Of a DNA stretch of 64,000 nucleotides, positions 1 to 8,097 are shown piece by piece. The translations under genes and the position numbers were made by a program. The notes under the pieces were generated by a model. The model was not told where the DNA came from, ran no database searches, and saw only the letters and a program-made list of their open reading frames with translations. Each line of letters opens with the position of its first letter. Positions within the stretch are counted from its first letter, which is position 1. Source of the DNA: a virus; the IMG/VR virus record IMGVR_UViG_3300032046_000001, positions 62,001 through 126,000 of that record. One strand, given 5' to 3'.

Positions 1-2
1 AT

Positions 3-131
3 CAAACAAAATTACAAGGAATGTTGAATAGGGCTAAAACTATAGCGGCCAAACAAGGCAAAGAAAATGATTTACCAACAGTAGTTGGGATAATTCAACA
101 ATTCTTTAAAGAAGAAGAACTGGATTATTAG
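3..131 (+). CDS. C-terminal end of an unknown protein, cut by window edge
   Basis: Only the last 42 codons are inside the window, so the start and true length are unknown. The frame is open from the left edge and stops with TAG. The visible tail is rich in Lys, Gln and Glu and ends FFKEEELDY; I do not recognise a family. A strong hairpin follows 8 bases after the stop, so this is the last gene of an operon entering from the left. Confidence 0.6.
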   Translation, partial: QTKLQGMLNRAKTIAAKQGKENDLPTVVGIIQQFFKEEELDY

Positions 132-139
132 AATGTTGA

Positions 140-172
140 GGGAACTTGTTAAAACGAGTTCCCTATTTTTTA
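140..172 (+). terminator. Rho-independent terminator
   Basis: GGGAACTTG pairs with CGAGTTCCC (one U-G pair) around a small A/T-rich loop and is followed by TATTTTTTA. It closes the operon entering from the left and separates it from the glycosyltransferase gene starting 22 bases later. Confidence 0.85.
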
Positions 173-193
173 TGAAAAAGAGAAGGATGTATA

Positions 194-1438
194 ATGAATA
201 ATAATGGATTGAATATGACTGGAATACAACCACCAACAAAACTTGAAATGAGCGAATTTGGAATTTCACAAAACAATGTGAGTATTGTTGAGACAGTGGA
301 AGAAATAAAGAAGAACCCGCCTAATATCGTTGTAGCAGAATGTATGAACGACGTTGCCTTTATTCAAAATCGCTATAAATTACAGAAGATGTATAAAAAA
401 ATACAATATTGTATGAGTCTTGGTGTATATACTCAATTACGATTTGATACTAAAAGAAATATGAAGATTCTACGACCCGGAAAATATAAATTTAAAAATA
501 TTTATAAACCATATAATGGACAAAATTTAAATAATAAAAAATTGTTAATTTGGAGGACAGGTGGAATCGGTGATCTTTTATTTATAAATCCAATTATACG
601 ATATATAAAAGAAATATATCCAACATGTAAGATTTCATTAGCATGTGGACCTCAATATCAACCGATGGTTGAGACATTTGAAGGCATTGATAATTTGTAT
701 GATTTACCGTTCAACGCCTCAATTCTTTTTGATAATAATTATCATGCCATATTTGAAGGTGTTATTGAACGGACAAAAGAGGCTGAAAAAACCAACGCTT
801 ATGTTTTATTTGCCAAGTCTCTTGGATTGAATATTCCAGTTGAAAAACTGGTTCCTCATCAGAAACCTAAAGAAGATAAAGTTGAGGAATGTAAGAAGAT
901 TTTAGACACTTGGAAAATATCAGATAAACCATTTATATTATTACAACCAAGAGCTAGTTCGCCAATCAGAACACCAAGAACTGATTTTTGGAAACAGATA
1001 ATTAATAAATTAATCAGTCTTGATTATAATGTTATTTTGACCGATTCACCACATCAGAAAGAAAAATTAGATAACTTTATAGCAGAACTTGAAAATAAAA
1101 ACAGAGTTTTTAATTTTTGTGGACATTCAAAATCACTTGATTATACAATTGCATTAGCATCACTTGCTAATCTTATAGTAGCGACCGATTCAGCTCTAAT
1201 TCATATTGGAGCTTCATTGGGTAAGAAAGTTTTTGGAGTGTATGGTCCATTTCCTGGTGATATTCGAATGGCAACATATCCTAATTCTCGATGGGTAGAA
1301 CCACACAATTATAAATGCTGTCCTTGTTTTCGCCACGGCCACCTGAGTTGTGAGTACTCACGAAATTCATATCCTACTTGTTATGACCAAATCGACATGA
1401 ATGAGTGTTATGAAAAAATAGAAGAATTGTTAAGTTAA
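194..1438 (+). CDS. Glycosyltransferase family 9 (heptosyltransferase-like)
   Basis: GT-B fold sugar transferase resembling ADP-heptose:LPS heptosyltransferases. Visible marks are the GT9 glycine-rich N-terminal signature GGIGDLLFINPIIRYIK near residues 121-137 and the nucleotide-sugar-side signature ATDSALIHIGASLGKKVFGV near 332-351. The first ~110 residues precede the GT9 core and match nothing I recognise. The C-terminus carries a Cys cluster (CCPCF...LSC...TC) that could bind a metal. The start is fixed by AGAAGGA seven bases upstream. It heads a + strand run of glycosyltransferases. Family assignment is firm; donor and acceptor sugars are unknown. Confidence 0.88.
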   Translation: MNNNGLNMTGIQPPTKLEMSEFGISQNNVSIVETVEEIKKNPPNIVVAECMNDVAFIQNRYKLQKMYKKIQYCMSLGVYTQLRFDTKRNMKILRPGKYKFKNIYKPYNGQNLNNKKLLIWRTGGIGDLLFINPIIRYIKEIYPTCKISLACGPQYQPMVETFEGIDNLYDLPFNASILFDNNYHAIFEGVIERTKEAEKTNAYVLFAKSLGLNIPVEKLVPHQKPKEDKVEECKKILDTWKISDKPFILLQPRASSPIRTPRTDFWKQIINKLISLDYNVILTDSPHQKEKLDNFIAELENKNRVFNFCGHSKSLDYTIALASLANLIVATDSALIHIGASLGKKVFGVYGPFPGDIRMATYPNSRWVEPHNYKCCPCFRHGHLSCEYSRNSYPTCYDQIDMNECYEKIEELLS

Positions 1439-1448
1439 GGAATTATGA

Positions 1449-2282
1449 ATGATTAAAATATTTATTTCAGTTCGTAATCGTTTAGAAATAACAAAAAAAT
1501 GTATAGAAGCTCTTGAACGTCACTCAGTGATACCTCATGATATTTATATTTATGATAATTCTACAAATTATCGTTTACGTGAACATTGGGAGTATTTTTA
1601 TAATTTATACAAGAATGGATTGATTGTTCAGTGTATTTTTAACACAGATATATCGACATTTAATGCTTTTTCAAAAGCTGTTTCTTGTAATCAGTTTGGT
1701 CAAACTCACATGTTAGATCCAAAATGGAATCAGTGTGATTTTCTAACTATACTGGATAATGATATAATCGTTATGCCTGGATGGGATGAAATTATTAAAA
1801 AAACTTGGAAAGAAGTTAGAAATGATAATAATTTAAAAAATAAAATAAAAATTATTGGTCAAAGTCCTGGAGGAATTAAAGGATCTAAATTTGATAAAAA
1901 AATTGCTGGATATGATATTAGAATCGGAAAATATGGAGGTAGTGGATTTTGGACCGTACAATCAGATTTTTTTAAAACAATTGGCTTTCTTGATTTGACT
2001 AAACTGGTTGGTCATAATAAAAGACACGATTCTCAATATTGGGAATTATTAGAAAAAATTAATAAGGGTGAACCTTATATACTTGGTATTGATAAAAAAC
2101 TCTGTATTCATTGTGGAAAAATATCAGGTTCTATTTGTAATACTCTTACAAGAAATAAATTAAATAAAAACAAACTTGATCTTGTCAAATTTGAAGATGC
2201 CGAGAAAAATATAGAATCAATGAATTTTAACGAATTTATGAAATTTATTGAAAATGATAAATCAATGATAAAGGACTGGTAA
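1449..2282 (+). CDS. GT-A type glycosyltransferase (family 2-like)
   Basis: The N-terminus (IFISVRNRLEITKKCIEAL) is the usual first beta strand and helix of a GT2-like nucleotide-sugar transferase. LTILDNDIIVMPGWDEI near residues 98-114 supplies the DxD-type metal-binding motif (DND). A second conserved patch, GGSGFWTV near 159, could be the acceptor side. Length (277 aa) suits a single catalytic domain without membrane segments. It lies 10 bases after the GT9 gene and 2 bases before an HNH gene. Likely cytoplasmic; acceptor unknown. Confidence 0.8.
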   Translation: MIKIFISVRNRLEITKKCIEALERHSVIPHDIYIYDNSTNYRLREHWEYFYNLYKNGLIVQCIFNTDISTFNAFSKAVSCNQFGQTHMLDPKWNQCDFLTILDNDIIVMPGWDEIIKKTWKEVRNDNNLKNKIKIIGQSPGGIKGSKFDKKIAGYDIRIGKYGGSGFWTVQSDFFKTIGFLDLTKLVGHNKRHDSQYWELLEKINKGEPYILGIDKKLCIHCGKISGSICNTLTRNKLNKNKLDLVKFEDAEKNIESMNFNEFMKFIENDKSMIKDW

Positions 2283-2284
2283 TT

Positions 2285-2875
2285 ATGAAAATAGATGAAA
2301 ATACAAAAATTGAAACTTGGAGAATTATAGATGATTTTCCAGACTACCAAATTAGTAATTTTGGTAGAGTGAAATCACTAAAGTTTAGAAAAGAAAAAAT
2401 TAAAAAATTGTTGATAGATCACAAGGGATACTTATATACTAAGTTATGGACTAATGGTAAAAATAAAAATAAAAAAGTTCATATTCTAATTTATGAGTCT
2501 TTTAATAATTATAAATTAAAATCGAATGAGTGTATTCATCATATTGACTTTAATACAGAAAATAATAGTATTGATAATTTTAAATTAATGACATTATATG
2601 ACCATAAGTGTCTTCACCGTACTGGTATAAATAATCCAATTTTTGGAAAAAATCATACATATAAAGCTAAAATAAAAATGAGTCAAAATAGTAGAACTCA
2701 TAAATTAGAAGAATGGAAAGTTAAAGCGATACATCAAATTTCAAATTCTCCAATTATAAAACAATTAAAAATAACTCAAGAAGAAATTGGTAAAGTATTT
2801 GAAATTAATGAAAGAACTGTTTCTGCAATAAAAAATAAAAAAATTTGGAATCACGTTTTAGAGAATTTATCATGA
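2285..2875 (+). CDS. NUMOD4/HNH free-standing homing endonuclease
   Basis: Residues about 9-60 are a NUMOD4 DNA-binding module (ETWRIIDDFPDYQISNFGRV). The HNH nuclease core follows with HHIDFNTENNSIDNFKLM near 85-102. A helix-turn-helix (ITQEEIGKVFEINERTVSAI) closes the protein. Such enzymes cut DNA lacking the gene so that repair copies the gene across. It has no leader of its own and sits inside the glycosyltransferase operon. Its stop overlaps the next start as ATGA, so it is translationally coupled. Confidence 0.9.
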   Translation: MKIDENTKIETWRIIDDFPDYQISNFGRVKSLKFRKEKIKKLLIDHKGYLYTKLWTNGKNKNKKVHILIYESFNNYKLKSNECIHHIDFNTENNSIDNFKLMTLYDHKCLHRTGINNPIFGKNHTYKAKIKMSQNSRTHKLEEWKVKAIHQISNSPIIKQLKITQEEIGKVFEINERTVSAIKNKKIWNHVLENLS

Positions 2876-3744
2876 AAGAACGAGCTATATTATTTGGACC
2901 ATTTATTGGTGAATTAGGTTGGGAAATACTTCGATTTTCACCACTGGTTCCATATCATAAAAAACATAACCCTGATGCTAAAATTGTTGTTTTGACAAGA
3001 CCTGATAGATTTGATCTTTATGGTGAATATGCTGATATTCTTGTTTCATTAAATATAGACGGAAAATATAAAGCCGATTGTTATAGAGCAATCGGTTTTC
3101 CTATGGAAGAATATAAACAACTTACAGACCGTTTGTATAATCAGTTCTCAAAAAAATTTAATATTATAACACATATATTTCCCAATATTTCTGGAAAAAA
3201 TTTCGCTAATAAAAATCAATATTCGCAAAAACAATTGAAATACAAGTGGAAACCAAGATTGGCTAATGGTGAAGCCATCAAAAATTATATATTAAATGAT
3301 AAACAATCAATAGTACTTGCTCCAAGATTTAGAGATGGTTTACGTCGTAATTGGCCACATTGGAAAGAATTATATGATCTAATCAGTAATCACGATATCT
3401 ATAAGAAGTATAACTTTATTATTTGTGGTAAACCACCAGATTACATTCCAGATGAAAAAAATAGATTTTATGATATAAATAAAATTAAATTAAATAGTGA
3501 AATATCAACAATAGGTCTTACAATCGAGGCAATCAAAAGATCAATATTGACTGTTGGTTCACAATCAGGCATTCCAAATTTATCAATGATGATGGGGATT
3601 CCTGTATTGGAATGGGGTCATCAACGTCATCTACACGAATCTACTTATAATGTTAAAAAAACAAAAATTTATTTTTTAGATGATATGAAATACAATTTAG
3701 ATCCAAAAATAATTTTCAGTAAAATGATAGAAATTTTAAAATAA
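2872..3744 (+). CDS. GT-B-like glycosyltransferase, paralogue of the gene at 13430
   Basis: The 290-residue protein starts at the ATGA overlap with the HNH gene; an in-frame ATG 27 bases upstream lies inside that gene and is less likely. It begins AILFGPFIGELGWEILRFSP and contains VVLTRPDRFDLYGEYA, both repeated in altered form in the protein at 13430-14272. The C-terminal half has TVGSQSGIPNLSMMMGIPVL, like the nucleotide-sugar pocket of GT-B enzymes such as GT9. I infer a cytoplasmic sugar transferase; the substrate is unknown. Confidence 0.65.
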   Translation: MKERAILFGPFIGELGWEILRFSPLVPYHKKHNPDAKIVVLTRPDRFDLYGEYADILVSLNIDGKYKADCYRAIGFPMEEYKQLTDRLYNQFSKKFNIITHIFPNISGKNFANKNQYSQKQLKYKWKPRLANGEAIKNYILNDKQSIVLAPRFRDGLRRNWPHWKELYDLISNHDIYKKYNFIICGKPPDYIPDEKNRFYDINKIKLNSEISTIGLTIEAIKRSILTVGSQSGIPNLSMMMGIPVLEWGHQRHLHESTYNVKKTKIYFLDDMKYNLDPKIIFSKMIEILK

Positions 3745-4583
3745 TGAATAATCATTACTATATTTATATCTATTTAGATCCTCGTAAATCTGGAAAATAT
3801 TGCTATAGTGATATTTGTTTTTTATTTGAACCTTTATATATTGGTAAAGGAAAAGATAAACGATATAAAAGACTTGATAATAGAAATAATTTATTTAAAA
3901 ATAAAATAAATAGAATTAAAAAATGTGGATATGAATTAATTGTTTTTAAATTACACGAAAATTTAAATGAAGAACAATCATTCGAATTAGAGAAAAAATT
4001 AATAAAAGAAATTGGTAGAATTGACTTAAACACTGGTTTACTCGTCAATATGACCGATGGTGGAGAAGGAAGTAGTGGATGTGTTATTTCAGAAGAAACA
4101 AAAAATAATATTAAAAAAAGAATGATTGGTAAAAACAATCCAATGTTTGGAAAATGTGTATACGGTATGTTGGGAAAAAAACATAAAGAGGAATCAAGGA
4201 GATTAATATCTGAAAAAGCAAGCGGTAGAAAATTATCAAGAGAAATTAAGAAAAAATTCTCTAATTCAAAAATTGGTAAGTTCAATCCAATGTACAAAAA
4301 TATTATTTATTTTGATATAAATACTAAATTACCAGTAAAACAGATTGGAGAAAAAAATCCATCATCAAAGTTATCTGAAAAAGATGTTATAAATATATGG
4401 TTTGATATTTTAAATAAAAAATTAACTCAAACTGAAATAGCTAAAAAATTTAATATTGAAAAAACAACAGTGTATAATATAAAAACTGGAAGAAAATGGA
4501 AACATATATACTATAATTTAAAAATAATATTTTTGAATAAATTAATATATATTTTAAAAATAAAACATAGGGAGAGACTTTAA
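3744..4583 (+). CDS. GIY-YIG homing endonuclease with NUMOD3 repeats
   Basis: N-terminal GIY-YIG nuclease variant: YYIYIYLDPRK near residue 5 and PLYIGKGKDKRY near 31 give the two halves of the motif. LLVNMTDGGEGSSG near 98 is the usual end of this domain. NUMOD3 repeats follow (EETKNNIKKRMIGKNNPMFGK and relatives), then a helix-turn-helix LTQTEIAKKFNIEKTTVYNI. That HTH is the same type as in the HNH proteins of this window. The start overlaps the previous stop by one base. The stop codon lies at the centre of a terminator palindrome. Confidence 0.9.
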   Translation: MNNHYYIYIYLDPRKSGKYCYSDICFLFEPLYIGKGKDKRYKRLDNRNNLFKNKINRIKKCGYELIVFKLHENLNEEQSFELEKKLIKEIGRIDLNTGLLVNMTDGGEGSSGCVISEETKNNIKKRMIGKNNPMFGKCVYGMLGKKHKEESRRLISEKASGRKLSREIKKKFSNSKIGKFNPMYKNIIYFDINTKLPVKQIGEKNPSSKLSEKDVINIWFDILNKKLTQTEIAKKFNIEKTTVYNIKTGRKWKHIYYNLKIIFLNKLIYILKIKHRERL

Positions 4584-4594
4584 AGTCTCTCCCT
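4569..4594. terminator. Bidirectional terminator palindrome containing a stop codon
   Basis: AGGGAGAGACTTT and its exact complement AAAGTCTCTCCCT make a perfect 26-base palindrome between convergent genes. The TAA stop of the upstream + gene (4581-4583) lies in the centre. On the - strand the downstream sequence is T-rich, so it probably ends both transcripts. Confidence 0.8.
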
Positions 4595-4625
4595 ATTAGT
4601 CCATCAAGACTACAAATTTCAATAA

Positions 4626-5876
4626 TTAATTATCAAATTTCCATGAAGAATTTGCCAAAAGTTGTTCTTTTTCAGTTTTAACATACTCTAATGCAGCCTT
4701 ACGAGATTCATCAGATGTTAGACCAGAAAATATAACGGTACGGAATCGATACGATCGAGTATACGAACCCCACAACGGCCATAATTTTTCACCCAAAAGA
4801 GATGGTTTTGTGTCTGAAGATCTATTCTGAAGAATTGCTTGCTTCATACAAGGAATCTGAATTGTTCCTTCACTGGTTGTTGGAATGTGGAGAGAAAGTT
4901 CTGTTATCCACTTATCATGTTGATATAGAGTAGTCATGTGATATGTTCCAATTTGGATATTAGCCTGTGGGTTAACACCATGATAATACTTATTCATATC
5001 AGATCGATAGAGAATGAAATCAAATTGCTCCTTTATATGATTTTCATTATTGAATGTATCGATGATCACTTCAATACATTCTTTTTTTCTGTCTTCGATC
5101 CCCGGACGAGTTGGGGTTGTGAGTTGATGTTTTAAATATCTTTTATCATCAGTTGATAGATAAATTTCAATCACGCCTTCCCACTCAGTACCATTAAAAC
5201 AAGTAGTTGTTATAATACATCCTATATGGATATTACCAAGAATAATCGGTGTATGACACGTTGTCTTTGACATATAGGAATTAATTTCCCGACTGATATT
5301 GTTGACTAATTGAAGACATTCAGCCAACGCAGTTTCACGATTCTCTGACTTTGGAATCCATTTAAAGAAGGTTCTAGTAGGACTTGCTTCAGTGAATCGA
5401 AATCCCCACATATCAGAAAATTCTTCACCGAAAGTAATATTACTATCACTGAGTCCTCTAAGAAGAACGTCCGGTAAAACAAGATATAGTCTCAGGAAAT
5501 CTCTGGGTTGATTATAATCTTCCACAACAAAATACCAACCTTGGTATGATGCCATAGGAAGAGTTCCATGAACAAGAGGATTGCGATCTATAATGGCTTC
5601 TTGAACAGATGGAGGAGTTTGATTATCGGAGATTCTCCAAAGTCGGTCGATTGCCATAGGATCATATAAATTACCACCATCACACCTAAAAACTTTTTGT
5701 AGAATTCTTCCATCTTTTATATAAACAGCATCTATACCCATATTAAATTTGGTGGCATCAAAAGATATAAATTCACCAGAATAACATTGACCGTTGATAA
5801 GGGCAATAAATCTTTTTCCGAGAGGAAGTTCAACATTACGACAATCAAGATCGATTTCTTCAAATTTTGGAAACAT
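4626..5876 (-). CDS. Unknown 416-aa protein with internal repeats
   Basis: I do not recognise a family. Start chosen at the ATG preceded by AAAGGAG; a longer TTG start would leave no binding site. It is soluble, with no signal or membrane segment. Two parts look alike: EEFSDMWGFRFTEASPTRTF...SENRETALAECL near 135-180 and EKLWPLWGSYTRSYRFRT...SDESRKAALEYV near 366-403. This suggests an old internal duplication. It is the last gene of a three-gene - strand unit with the NMN adenylyltransferase. Confidence 0.7.
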   Translation of the reverse strand: MFPKFEEIDLDCRNVELPLGKRFIALINGQCYSGEFISFDATKFNMGIDAVYIKDGRILQKVFRCDGGNLYDPMAIDRLWRISDNQTPPSVQEAIIDRNPLVHGTLPMASYQGWYFVVEDYNQPRDFLRLYLVLPDVLLRGLSDSNITFGEEFSDMWGFRFTEASPTRTFFKWIPKSENRETALAECLQLVNNISREINSYMSKTTCHTPIILGNIHIGCIITTTCFNGTEWEGVIEIYLSTDDKRYLKHQLTTPTRPGIEDRKKECIEVIIDTFNNENHIKEQFDFILYRSDMNKYYHGVNPQANIQIGTYHMTTLYQHDKWITELSLHIPTTSEGTIQIPCMKQAILQNRSSDTKPSLLGEKLWPLWGSYTRSYRFRTVIFSGLTSDESRKAALEYVKTEKEQLLANSSWKFDN

Positions 5877-5895
5877 TGTTAGTTCTCCTTTCAAG

Positions 5896-6423
5896 TTAAA
5901 TTCGTTTAAATATTTCCCAGTTTTTCTTAAATTCTTCCTGAACCGATGGAATAATTATTGGAGGTAATTTACCTTCAAGTGACCTTCCATACAAAAGATC
6001 ATCTCTAATTTCAGTTGCTGATACCTTTGGTGTTGTCCCATCAAACCGATTCATAAGTTGTATTTTTCGACCAGATTTTATGAAGAACTCAACATCCTCT
6101 TCACACCCGCCAAAGAAAACGAGATCTCGATGTGGTGCAGTGGATGAATTACCAAATACTGTTAATAAAATATCATCAAGTGCCGATAACCAAAATTCAT
6201 CAGAATTATAATCAGGTATTCCAACAATTGGAAATGGTTCTGGATAAATCATTCTGATAAATTTTTTTCGTTGTTCGTATGAAAAAAAGTGTCTCATTGA
6301 CATTGAATTTGTTGATGAACCTATAACAACAAGACACTTCGCGCACATCTCAAACATCATATTGATGACGGTGGTGTGACCTCTATGTATTGGGTTAAAT
6401 CTACCAATGAAGACTCCTCGCAT
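5896..6423 (-). CDS. Nicotinamide-nucleotide adenylyltransferase-like (NadM type)
   Basis: Nucleotidylyltransferase of the HxGH superfamily: GVFIGRFNPIHRGHT near residues 3-17 supplies the phosphate-binding and HxGH motifs. SATEIRDDLLYG near 137 matches the ISxTxIR-type second ATP motif. At 175 aa it has the size of archaeal/phage NadM enzymes, which join NMN and ATP to make NAD. No phosphoribosyltransferase partner is visible here, so it may rely on host NMN or on genes elsewhere. Its 5' end overlaps the preceding gene by 67 bases. A related cytidylyl- or pantetheine-phosphate transferase is the main alternative. Confidence 0.82.
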   Translation of the reverse strand: MRGVFIGRFNPIHRGHTTVINMMFEMCAKCLVVIGSSTNSMSMRHFFSYEQRKKFIRMIYPEPFPIVGIPDYNSDEFWLSALDDILLTVFGNSSTAPHRDLVFFGGCEEDVEFFIKSGRKIQLMNRFDGTTPKVSATEIRDDLLYGRSLEGKLPPIIIPSVQEEFKKNWEIFKRI

Positions 6424-6764
6424 GGTTTTTCCTCCTCGTCTTTATAAAATATTTTTTCTTCTTCACTAATTCGATTTAAAACATGATTTAAAGTTACATC
6501 CTGAAAATTATAATTGATGATTCTCTTCTTTTCGATACTGTTAGCACCGGATGTCAATGTTCCCCAATTATCATCCAACTCTGAACCGAAAAATTTACCA
6601 TTTCTTTTATAGTCCACTCTGAGTTCACCAACACGATTAACCGGGAGGAAAATGACCAAACTAATGCTATTAATATTTTCAGTTATCTCATATATTCCCC
6701 TTCCGCTAAAAAAAGTTTCTAATGGAAAACCCTTACCAGTTACAGTCATAATCATTCTTAACAT
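6357..6764 (-). CDS. Unknown 135-aa protein
   Basis: A TAGGAGAG site precedes the ATG. The N-terminus (MLRMIMTVTGKGFPLETFF) resembles residues 26-43 of the protein at 8362-8856 (LLRIMILTTNGPYTPKTF), so the two are probably distant paralogues. The acidic C-terminus lies in the 67-base overlap with the NMN adenylyltransferase gene. First gene of the - strand unit, starting just beyond the AT-rich promoter-like motif at 6803. Function unknown. Confidence 0.65.
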   Translation of the reverse strand: MLRMIMTVTGKGFPLETFFSGRGIYEITENINSISLVIFLPVNRVGELRVDYKRNGKFFGSELDDNWGTLTSGANSIEKKRIINYNFQDVTLNHVLNRISEEEKIFYKDEEEKPCEESSLVDLTQYIEVTPPSSI

Positions 6765-6802
6765 GACATCACTCTCCTATTTAAAAAATAGATTATTAAT
6801 CT

Positions 6803-6820
6803 CATATATTAATATATATA
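6803..6820. promoter_or_regulatory. Promoter-like motif, site 1 of 4
   Basis: CATATATTAATATATATA between divergent genes. The same 18 bases recur at 12583, and the core TATTAATATATATA recurs at 53504 and 59740, always between a - strand and a + strand transcription unit. The following TTATTTGTGGGAACAAA is also near-repeated after site 2. Direction is not decided by the sequence because the core is close to palindromic. Confidence 0.55.
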
Positions 6821-6885
6821 GAAGATTGTTTATTTGTGGGAACAAATTTTAAATTATAATAACAAATAAATGAGGAAATAATTGA

Positions 6886-7395
6886 ATGAGTACTTCGAGT
6901 AGTAAATTAAGAGAGATGATCAATAATGCTGATCAACAAGCAGAGGATATTGATAACAGTGTTACTCAAATCGATACTCAACTCACTGAACTACAATCTC
7001 AACATGATGCAATACGTGAAGGACTATTGGATGTTATTACTGGTGATATGACCAGTTATTTAGAGATTACAAAGATAGTTGAAGTTGGTGGTGATTCTGT
7101 TATATATGAAACGGACTTCGGCCAATCAACAGTCGCAACATTTCATATACTTGATTCGACGGGCGTCCCCATATATTCGTATCAATCTGTAGGATGGGAT
7201 GATGACACTAGTATTCAAACATGGGTAATACAATTCGATTTCGGATGGAATTATATTCACCAACCAATCGGTATTGATGGGACGTTTGGTATTCAATCAA
7301 GAATTGATCAATTAGAAAATGCAAAAGGACTTCTAACAGCAAATAAAAACAAAATAGAAAATTCAAAAACAATATTTGAAGATTATGCTATTTAA
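6886..7395 (+). CDS. Unknown coiled-coil protein, possibly structural
   Basis: The first ~50 residues (LREMINNADQQAEDIDNSV, then repeats of Gln/Leu) and the last ~35 (RIDQLENAKGLLTANKNKI) are predicted coiled coil by their heptad pattern. They flank a beta-rich middle with many Asp, Gly and Thr. This layout is common in small phage virion proteins, but nothing identifies it. GAGGAAATAATTG precedes the ATG. It is first in a + strand unit behind the promoter-like motif at 6803. Confidence 0.65.
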   Translation: MSTSSSKLREMINNADQQAEDIDNSVTQIDTQLTELQSQHDAIREGLLDVITGDMTSYLEITKIVEVGGDSVIYETDFGQSTVATFHILDSTGVPIYSYQSVGWDDDTSIQTWVIQFDFGWNYIHQPIGIDGTFGIQSRIDQLENAKGLLTANKNKIENSKTIFEDYAI

Positions 7396-7406
7396 AAAAT
7401 TTTTAT

Positions 7407-7491
7407 AAGAGAGATAGAGATTGCAACTCGAAAAGAAGTAATCCGAAACTTCCTTCTCTCTTTAATATAATTCGGAAATAACAATCGGAGG
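7407..7491 (+). promoter_or_regulatory. Homing-endonuclease leader RNA, copy 1 (pseudoknot)
   Basis: Outer stem AAGAGAGA (7407-7414) with TCTCTCTT (7455-7462). Hairpin 1 is GAG...CTC at 7417-7429 with a bulged A. Hairpin 2 is GAAGT/ACTTC at 7435-7452 with loop AATCCGAA. Loop bases TCCGAA (7442-7447) pair with TTCGGA at 7471-7476. The loop bases CCGA could instead pair with TCGG at 7485-7488, overlapping the Shine-Dalgarno GGAGG. Two more copies stand at 12640 and 63119, each directly before a homing-endonuclease gene. Confidence 0.75.
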
Positions 7492-7500
7492 TTATAAAAA

Positions 7501-8088
7501 ATGAAAATATTTGAAAATTTAGACTTACGAGATTTAGATAAAGAAGTTTGGAAAACTATAGAAGAATATCCAGATTATCAAATTAGTAACTTGGGTAGAG
7601 TTAAAAGTTTTAAAAATAATTGTGGTATAGATGTTAAAATATTAAAACAAATAAAAGATAAAAATGGATATCTAATTATTGATTTATATAAGAACGGAAA
7701 ATCAAAACTTAAAAAAGTTCATCGTCTTGTTTATGAAACTCATACAGGAAAATTAGAAGAAGATTATGATGCTCATCATGTAAATGAAGATAAAGAAAAT
7801 AATTTTGTTGGGAATTTAGAAACTAAAGAACATGGAAAACACTCAAAAGATCATCATAAAGATAAAATAATTTCAAAAGAAATAAGAATAAAAATGAGTA
7901 ATACAAGAAAGGAAAGATATAAAAAAGAAAATCATCCAAATTATAAAATAACAAATCAAAAAATTATTGATATCGTCGTTGATATAGAAAAAGGAGATTT
8001 AACACAAGTAGAAATAGCTAAAAAACATGGAGTTGGTCAAACAACAGTATCGTGTATAAAAACAGGAAAATTAAAATTTTATAATTAG
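7501..8088 (+). CDS. NUMOD4/HNH homing endonuclease
   Basis: NUMOD4 module near residues 10-55 (WKTIEEYPDYQISNLGRVKS), HNH core HHVNEDKENNFVGNLE near 97-112, and a NUMOD3-like stretch. A C-terminal helix-turn-helix follows (LTQVEIAKKHGVGQTTVSCI). The tail is very like that of the GIY-YIG protein at 12735 although the catalytic domains are unrelated. Start follows GGAGG at the end of the structured leader, so the leader probably controls translation. Unlike most HNH genes here it is not coupled to an upstream stop. Confidence 0.9.
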   Translation: MKIFENLDLRDLDKEVWKTIEEYPDYQISNLGRVKSFKNNCGIDVKILKQIKDKNGYLIIDLYKNGKSKLKKVHRLVYETHTGKLEEDYDAHHVNEDKENNFVGNLETKEHGKHSKDHHKDKIISKEIRIKMSNTRKERYKKENHPNYKITNQKIIDIVVDIEKGDLTQVEIAKKHGVGQTTVSCIKTGKLKFYN

Positions 8089-8097
8089 GAGAAAAAA

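Noticed and set aside
194-1438. Host LPS core locus rather than phage DNA
   Set aside because: Heptosyltransferase-like genes are embedded with homing endonucleases, PAAR, PhoH and a phage-type polymerase, with no chromosomal housekeeping genes.
3803-4297. 164-aa minus-strand open frame
   Set aside because: Shadow of the GIY-YIG gene; its Leu/Phe/Ser-rich content is what AT-rich Lys/Asn coding DNA gives when read backwards.
7396-7500. Group I intron or its remnant as the source of the leader RNA
   Set aside because: No P3/P7 core sequences, no split coding gene on either side, and the conserved structure is complete within ~85 bases.
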